From Psychrobacillus sp. FSL H8-0483 (lineage in GTDB: Bacteria; Bacillota; Bacilli; Bacillales_A; Planococcaceae), in assembly GCF_038637725.1 (NCBI RefSeq), contig NZ_CP152052.1, positions 3,083,501-3,147,500 on the forward strand: DNA of 64,000 bases. The letters run 5' to 3'. Each line of letters begins with the position of its first letter. Position 1 is the first letter of the stretch. This document shows, in pieces, positions 63,167 to 64,000 of this stretch. Position numbers and translations under genes: made by a program. The notes beneath the pieces are model-generated. The model searched no databases. It saw nothing but the letters and a program-made list of their open reading frames with translations, and was not told the DNA's origin.

Positions 63167-64000
63167 TTAAAAAATATCTTCAACGCTTTTTCCGTTCATA
63201 GTTAATTCATCAAGGAATGAATTTCCCTTTGAATTATGAATCTGTCTGTCTACCATTCTTTTCGCCTGCTCAAAAGTGGAAATAAACTTCTTATTGTTTT
63301 TCATACGCTCCATGCGTTTATTTACAATATCAATAAAACTCTGTTCACTCTTAGTCGGTTGTTGACCTTCAAGTTTCTTTAGTAGTAACAAGTAGAACAC
63401 ATAATCATCAACTGACGGATAAATATTTCTTTTTTTATCATCTTTGTATGTTTTAAATACTTGTCCTACTGTAACCATTTGAATTATTTCATTATCACTG
63501 TTTATTCTATTAGAATGAAATTCTTCATTTGCTATATCAGATTCTTTTTTCTTTGTCTGTATAGATTTCTCATTATTATTGAATGGTGTTGTAGAATACT
63601 GATTTAACTTTTGTTGCTTTTGTCCTCCACTTTCACTATCTACATAATCACCAATATTTTTATAAATAATTTTATTTTCAACTGCTTGATTTACCAGATC
63701 AATTGCATGTCGTTCTGATAGTTGTAGTATCTTTCCCCACCTGCCATAAGATGAATTAAAATAACCTTTACCGCTATTCTTCCATCTAACAACACCGCAA
63801 TAAATATAGAAGTCACTCATGGATTTATAATTATTAAAATTAACAACTGGGATTTGAGCAAATCCCCCTTCTAGTAAAGGGAAGGTTACTTTTATAAAAT
63901 CAGACGGTTTGAAATCCTCTAACACTGTTCCATCTGCATCTGATATATTAACGCACCCTTTTGATTTCAATGTTAATAGAAGTCCCTTAACTTTTTTGTT
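63167..64000 (-). CDS. Phage replication-type or regulatory protein, continues past the window edge
   Basis: At least 277 residues. The reading frame stays open to the right edge, so the 5' end is probably outside; a TTG at 63970 is only one of several possible starts. The N-terminal half has the segment KVTFPLLEGGFAQIPVVNFN and a helix-turn-helix-like WGKILQLSERHAIDLVNQAV. The second half is low-complexity and polar (KQQKLNQYSTTPFNNNEKSI), then helical. It may be a replication initiator-like winged-helix protein. A terminator separates it from the terminase genes. Confidence 0.5.
   Translation of the reverse strand, partial: NKKVKGLLLTLKSKGCVNISDADGTVLEDFKPSDFIKVTFPLLEGGFAQIPVVNFNNYKSMSDFYIYCGVVRWKNSGKGYFNSSYGRWGKILQLSERHAIDLVNQAVENKIIYKNIGDYVDSESGGQKQQKLNQYSTTPFNNNEKSIQTKKKESDIANEEFHSNRINSDNEIIQMVTVGQVFKTYKDDKKRNIYPSVDDYVFYLLLLKKLEGQQPTKSEQSFIDIVNKRMERMKNNKKFISTFEQAKRMVDRQIHNSKGNSFLDELTMNGKSVEDIF

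Overview
The window reads as the chromosome of a low-GC Gram-positive rod of the Bacillota, most likely Bacillaceae or Planococcaceae. The evidence is the strong AGGAGG-type ribosome sites, frequent TTG and GTG starts, a CpsB/CpsC/CpsD phosphoregulatory trio, HelD, a SwrC-like RND pump and a Bacillus-type tmRNA 3' end. The species cannot be named from the sequence alone.

Region 1 (about 0.4-22.1 kb, all minus strand) is one long surface-polysaccharide locus, read from CpsB at 22.07 kb down to a PIG-L deacetylase at 0.39 kb. It carries the CpsB/CpsC/CpsD module, a PglF-type 4,6-dehydratase with a PglE/EpsN-type aminotransferase, and two GT4 glycosyltransferases. It also has a candidate Wzy polymerase, a Wzx flippase and an initiating phosphoglycosyltransferase. 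A second sugar set (nucleotide-sugar 6-dehydrogenase, Gfo/Idh oxidoreductase, DegT aminotransferase, LpxD-like N-acyltransferase) looks like a route to a 2,3-diamino uronic acid. Tailoring genes (formyltransferase, ATP-grasp ligase, group IV decarboxylase, FemAB/GNAT-like transferase, deacetylases) suggest an unusually decorated polymer. Many genes overlap by 4-8 bases, which indicates translational coupling.

Region 2 (22.1-35.5 kb) is ordinary chromosome: a small membrane protein, MgtC/SapB, a VOC protein, an RND pump, Hsp20, HelD, a NupC-type nucleoside transporter, SstT and a prolyl-4-hydroxylase-like oxygenase. Most have recognisable hairpin terminators.

Region 3 (35.5 kb to the right edge) is an accessory island built by repeated integration at the 3' end of ssrA (tmRNA). 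Three tmRNA-3'-like sites in the same orientation lie at 35546, 39823 and 55350. The outer ends of the first two intervals share a homologous layout with paired TTTGACTACG-type repeats. Interval A (35.5-39.8 kb) carries a PLD-nuclease gene, an unknown gene and a SMEK-like gene, plus a GNAT gene. Interval B (39.8-55.35 kb) carries a HEPN/zinc-ribbon protein, a GIY-YIG/helicase/methyltransferase restriction enzyme with a partner subunit, and XRE and replication-type regulators. It also holds a three-gene ubiquitin-like conjugation operon (Ubl, DUF6791-ThiF E1, DUF6527), an excisionase and a tyrosine integrase. Interval C (55.35 kb onward) is a prophage or phage remnant with terminase, portal and holin but no capsid or tail genes in view. 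It also carries a cargo-like block encoding a tail-anchored 414-residue protein. The full ssrA gene is expected beyond 64 kb.

The best candidates for little-described biology are the ubiquitin-like operon, the interval A nuclease cassette, the HEPN/zinc-ribbon protein, the tail-anchored cargo and the tandem ssrA array itself.
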